Positions 22,222-24,993 of a stretch of DNA of 24,993 nt are shown here, piece by piece (the first letter of the stretch is position 1; every line of letters begins with the position of its first letter). The stretch comes from a virus: positions 1 through 24,993 of the IMG/VR virus record IMGVR_UViG_3300030451_001161; one strand, 5' to 3'. The notes under the pieces were generated by a model that worked only from the letters and a program-made list of their open reading frames with translations, was not told the origin of the DNA and made no database searches. Position numbers and translations under genes: made by a program.

Positions 22222-22236
22222 TCTTACTCTTTCTTT

Positions 22237-22689
22237 TTATTTTTTACTTTTTGTTTTTGATTTACTCTTACTTTTACCTTTACCAAAGTCACCAGTTTTA
22301 ACTCGTATTTCTCTATACGCTTTACCCATATCTTGATTTGGACCTACTTTTTCTAATTTATCTAACTCATCTTGACGTTGAGTTGTTTTTCTTTCTCCAT
22401 CTAAACTAAAAACAAAACTATCTTTTCCTGCTCTTCTAGCAGCCATAAATTCTTTTTTAAATTGTTTAGCATATTCAGGTGATCCTTTTTTTGGTTTACC
22501 TGCTTGTACCTTTACAATTTTTTCTCTTTTAGGTGTCTTTGCTGCCTCTTGTACACGTTTATTAATGTTTTTAAGAGACATAAAGTCTTTAAATTTGCTA
22601 AGTAAAGAATCTTTAGTATTGGTTTCACTTAGTGTTTTCATGGGAGGTCTTCCTCTTTTACTCCCATACGTACCTTTACCTTGTGGCAT
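22237..22689 (-). CDS. Basic protein combining KGTYGSKRGRPP and AARRAGK motifs
   Basis: A 150-aa Lys-rich soluble protein between portal and scaffold. The N-terminus MPQGKGTYGSKRGRPP matches a short motif that I recall at the ends of many small phage proteins. Residues 77-105 (FKKEFMAARRAGKDSFVF ... GERKTTQR) match another recurrent marine-phage pattern, F-x-x-AR-x-AGK-x-x-F-x-(W/F)-x-G-x-x-x-T. The C-terminus is a KSKSKTKSKK tail. Function is unknown; the position inside the head operon suggests a minor virion or assembly factor. Its start shares one base with the portal stop (TAATG). Confidence 0.75.
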   Translation of the reverse strand: MPQGKGTYGSKRGRPPMKTLSETNTKDSLLSKFKDFMSLKNINKRVQEAAKTPKREKIVKVQAGKPKKGSPEYAKQFKKEFMAARRAGKDSFVFSLDGERKTTQRQDELDKLEKVGPNQDMGKAYREIRVKTGDFGKGKSKSKSKTKSKK

Positions 22690-24296
22690 TATTGTCCTTG
22701 TTGTTGTTGATTCTGTTGAAGACTTTCGCTCACTTGTTTAACAATCTCAGGGTTGCTCACGGCACGTTCTGCCATTTTACCCACCATCTGAGATTGCATT
22801 TGAGCTTGTTGTACTTGTTGTGCTTGCATCATCTCTTGTTGTTTTTGTTCTTGGGATTTGATAAGTCCATTAGTATCAATGCCAAGAGATGCCCCAAGAC
22901 GATCAAGATAATCAGTGACATTTAACTCCTGTCCCAATACCTGTGGTCCCAAGGGTTGCAAGTACTGTAAGAATGTCGCTAGTTTGTTAAGGTCTTGTCC
23001 TCGACCTAACGCTTCGATGCCTGTGACAATCTGTGGTTTGAGAGAGTCTTTAGGAAACTTAGGCATCTTCTTTTGTTGTTCTAAACGATTGAGTAAGAGG
23101 TTAACCAAGGGTACCTGAAACTCCTGAGATAACACTGAGTAAACACCGCCTAATGCCATCTCTAGTTCCTGGGCTGCAAATCGTATCTCTTCTGCGGTTA
23201 CTCTTTCTGCTTGTCTCTGTACTGCTGAATTAAGTAAAAATGCAAATGATAGACGTTCTTGGATTTGCCTTGATACATCTTGTGCTACACGAAAGTCATT
23301 GAACTTATTGACTTGGAGTACTGAAACATCTTCAGCAGCACCTTGTACAATAGCTCCATTAGGAGACTCTGCTAATGATCTGAGTTTTGTGGTACCATTA
23401 GGTCTCACCATAAAGAGCACCTTAGCAGCACTCGCTGATCCCTCTACAATAGATCTAGTTAATGCCTCTAAACTCTTTAGGTCACCTATGTATTCCTCAA
23501 CAAACCCTCTTCCATAGTCCTCAGAATCAATCCTCGTAAACCTCAAGGGTATGAATGGATTCTTGTCCTCCTCGTATGTGCCGTAGGAACTTTCTATTTC
23601 TTGACCTTCTACCTCTTGTCTTACTTCCCATCCTGATTCTGTCTTCTTGACACAGGTGTATAGATCGTAGTTCTTTTGTCCGTAGTCTTCGTTGGGTGTA
23701 GTGATTTTGGATCGTACCTCCTCAGGTAACATTAAGGGACTCAAGGATTCTACTGTAATAATCTCTAAGACATTTCCCATTGCATCACGTTTGACCACGT
23801 AGCGATCTAAACGAAACACACGCATACCACCATCTTTAGGCATATACACGAGAGCATTACCAGTGACAATGAGGTGCTTAAGTGCTTCAAAGACAGGCAC
23901 TCGTATTGCCTTAGCTTCGATCTCTCCCATAGCAGATCGTTCAATACGTGCTAACCCTTCTTCTACTGCACCTCTCTGGTTTGGTCCCACTAGGTTCTCT
24001 AGGTCAAAGTCATCTATCGTTAACCTAAAGAATGGTGAGTTAGGAGGTAAGAGTGCTAAGAGTAGTTTAGATGCTAGGTTGTTGACTCCTCTAGCACCTA
24101 CACTCTGGAATGGTTGACGAAAGAAGTTAGCAGAACTATGTCCTTCACGAGGTAGAAGTGATGGGATAGTAATCTCTGCTGCTTCCCTAGCACGTTCTAA
24201 AAATGGGTTTCTTTCTGCGTAACCTAAGTTATACCTGCTCTTTATAGAACCTGAAGGTATATCTTGGTTCTCATTAACTTCTACTTTATCTACCAT
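22689..24296 (-). CDS. Portal protein / head-tail connector (T7 gp8-like)
   Basis: A 535-aa portal forming the dodecameric DNA channel at one capsid vertex. Matches to the T7 gp8 family include SIKSRYNLGYAERNPFLERA near the start, VNNLASKLLLALLPPNSPFF, LKHLIVTGNALVYMP, PFIPLRFTRIDSEDYGRGFV, SRQIQERLSFAFLLNSAVQ and RVTAEEIRFAAQELEMALGG. T7 gp8 is 536 aa, essentially identical in length. The C-terminus is a Gln/Met-rich tail (about 495-535). It follows the upstream gene by five bases and its stop overlaps the next ATG. Confidence 0.96.
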   Translation of the reverse strand: MVDKVEVNENQDIPSGSIKSRYNLGYAERNPFLERAREAAEITIPSLLPREGHSSANFFRQPFQSVGARGVNNLASKLLLALLPPNSPFFRLTIDDFDLENLVGPNQRGAVEEGLARIERSAMGEIEAKAIRVPVFEALKHLIVTGNALVYMPKDGGMRVFRLDRYVVKRDAMGNVLEIITVESLSPLMLPEEVRSKITTPNEDYGQKNYDLYTCVKKTESGWEVRQEVEGQEIESSYGTYEEDKNPFIPLRFTRIDSEDYGRGFVEEYIGDLKSLEALTRSIVEGSASAAKVLFMVRPNGTTKLRSLAESPNGAIVQGAAEDVSVLQVNKFNDFRVAQDVSRQIQERLSFAFLLNSAVQRQAERVTAEEIRFAAQELEMALGGVYSVLSQEFQVPLVNLLLNRLEQQKKMPKFPKDSLKPQIVTGIEALGRGQDLNKLATFLQYLQPLGPQVLGQELNVTDYLDRLGASLGIDTNGLIKSQEQKQQEMMQAQQVQQAQMQSQMVGKMAERAVSNPEIVKQVSESLQQNQQQQGQ

Positions 24297-24301
24297 ATTG
24301 T

Positions 24302-24793
24302 TTAACCTTTAGGTACTGAAACACCTGATGATTTTGTTCCAGTGCTTACACCAGTTTTACCAGTAGGTCTCACACGAAACCTACGTTTACCTGCTCTAAA
24401 CCTAGATGCTTTAGCAGAGGGAGTTTGGAGTGCTAGTAAACCTTTCTTCTTCTTTCTCGGTTTTTTACTCTGAGCAAAGGCTGAAGTATCTCTCTGGGTT
24501 ACTGATGTATCATCATCACCGCTATCGCCGCCTCCTCCGTGGATTTGATTGTGAAGATATTTTCCAGGTTGAGAAATAAAGTGACTCAATGCCTGAGGAG
24601 ATAAGTTACCTTCAGTTAGTTCGTAATTTAATTTCTGTTTTCCAGCTTCAAATTGCTCATCAATATTTGTTTGGTCTGCAATATGCTTATCAGCTTTATC
24701 TCCCATTTTCTCGTAGTGTTTGCTATCACCACCTACGATTCTTTGACCTACGTAGTCGGCTGCTTTACCTACTGCTTTTGCTGAACCACCCAT
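24302..24793 (-). CDS. Basic protein upstream of the portal, in the T7 gp7.3 position
   Basis: I start this 163-aa protein at the ATG at 24793, not the more distant in-frame ATG at 24850, because AGAAGGA lies nine bases before it and because the upstream gene's stop is one base away. The N-terminus MGGSAKAVGKAADYVG recalls the MGKKVKKAVKKV start of T7 gp7.3, a tail assembly/host-range protein at the same locus. Residues 107-145 are basic, with RFRAGKRRFRV at 131-141, and the end is SGVSVPKG. The GKRRFRV element recurs in the protein at 3590-4210. The middle holds a Gly/Asp stretch (GGGGDSGDDD). Assignment to gp7.3 is by position and general composition only. Confidence 0.7.
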   Translation of the reverse strand: MGGSAKAVGKAADYVGQRIVGGDSKHYEKMGDKADKHIADQTNIDEQFEAGKQKLNYELTEGNLSPQALSHFISQPGKYLHNQIHGGGGDSGDDDTSVTQRDTSAFAQSKKPRKKKKGLLALQTPSAKASRFRAGKRRFRVRPTGKTGVSTGTKSSGVSVPKG

Positions 24794-24794
24794 A

Positions 24795-24993
24795 TTATAA
24801 TTTCCTTCTAAATAGCCTCCAGTCACCTCCCAAGGTACCCTTGTGAACATCGGGTAATCTGGAGCACATTAATTTGTAATAAGGAGACTCTGGTTCACAT
24901 GGGATTATGTATTCCGATAGTTGTAAATTGTTCATTAAAGTATCTAATGATTGAAATACTAGTAATGAGTCTTTCCTTGTTGTTTTGCTTTCG
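24795..24993 (-). CDS. 3' end of an unidentified gene, cut by the window edge
   Basis: A frame open from the edge for 65 codons ends with DWRLFRRKL and TAA at 24797-24795, one base before the ATG of the next gene. Visible sequence includes KDSLLVFQSLDTLMNNLQLS, EYIIPCEPESPYYKLMCSRL and PDVHKGTLGGDWRLF. Its exact abutment with the next gene, and the next gene's ribosome binding site lying inside its last codons, support a real gene. I do not recognise the product from this C-terminal fragment. Confidence 0.65.
   Translation of the reverse strand, partial: ESKTTRKDSLLVFQSLDTLMNNLQLSEYIIPCEPESPYYKLMCSRLPDVHKGTLGGDWRLFRRKL

Noticed and set aside
24794-24850. N-terminal extension (MFTRVPWEVTGGYLEGNYN) of the protein upstream of the portal
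   Set aside because: It has no ribosome binding site, overlaps the end of the upstream gene, and the ATG at 24793 has AAGGA at good distance and abuts the upstream stop.
1-24993. CRISPR arrays, transposons, tRNA genes, toxin-antitoxin or defence systems
   Set aside because: I saw no regularly spaced repeats, transposase motifs, cloverleaf sequences or defence-type domains. The window is accounted for by phage structural, lysis and packaging genes.

Overview
This window is the structural and DNA-packaging half of an AT-rich, T7-like podophage genome. All supported genes lie on the minus strand, so the transcribed order runs from the right edge to the left. The order portal, scaffold, major capsid, tail tubular proteins A and B, three internal virion (ejection) proteins, tail fibre, lysis genes, small terminase, large terminase is the classic T7 gene 8-19 order. 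Several small proteins resemble families I recall from marine phages of cyanobacteria and SAR11-type hosts: the 134-aa protein at 5801-6205, the KGTYGSKRGRPP and AARRAGK motifs at 22237-22689, and the glycine-rich fibre tip. A marine bacterial host is therefore likely, but the host cannot be fixed from this window. The RNA polymerase, replication genes and any integrase would lie outside it.

Right part (24993-19981): the 3' end of an unidentified gene, a gp7.3-position basic protein, the portal, a small basic protein, the acidic scaffold, a 130-bp gap that probably carries a regulatory site, and the major capsid gene. Next come a hairpin terminator at the position of T7 T-phi and a small Lys-rich gene. 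Middle (19767-9938): adaptor (gp11-like), nozzle (gp12-like), and gp14-, gp15- and gp16-like internal virion proteins, packed with 1-4 nt overlaps. Then comes a 1238-aa tail fibre (9933-6217) with a T7 gp17-like anchor, a SAKEYA/SAKEWA repeat shaft, an IPT/TIG-like domain and a polyglycine tip.

Left part (6205-1): a 134-aa marine-phage protein, a micro-ORF, a lysis cassette (one- and two-TM proteins plus an M15 peptidase endolysin), a Pro-rich basic protein, and the small terminase. An unusual block of five small, mostly very basic genes follows, including a 55-aa Cys4 protein, and then the large terminase. The last 226 bp hold no convincing gene but a dense set of short direct, tandem and inverted repeats.

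The genes work together in late infection. Scaffold and capsid build the prohead around the portal. The two terminase subunits fill it. gp11/gp12 and the fibre form the tail, the gp14/15/16-like proteins form the ejection apparatus, and the holin-like proteins plus the M15 endopeptidase lyse the cell. The parts least explained by known T7 biology are the small-gene block between TerS and TerL, the C-terminal arginine motif shared by two distant genes, a GC-rich nested hairpin inside the endolysin gene, and inserted modules in nozzle, capsid and fibre.
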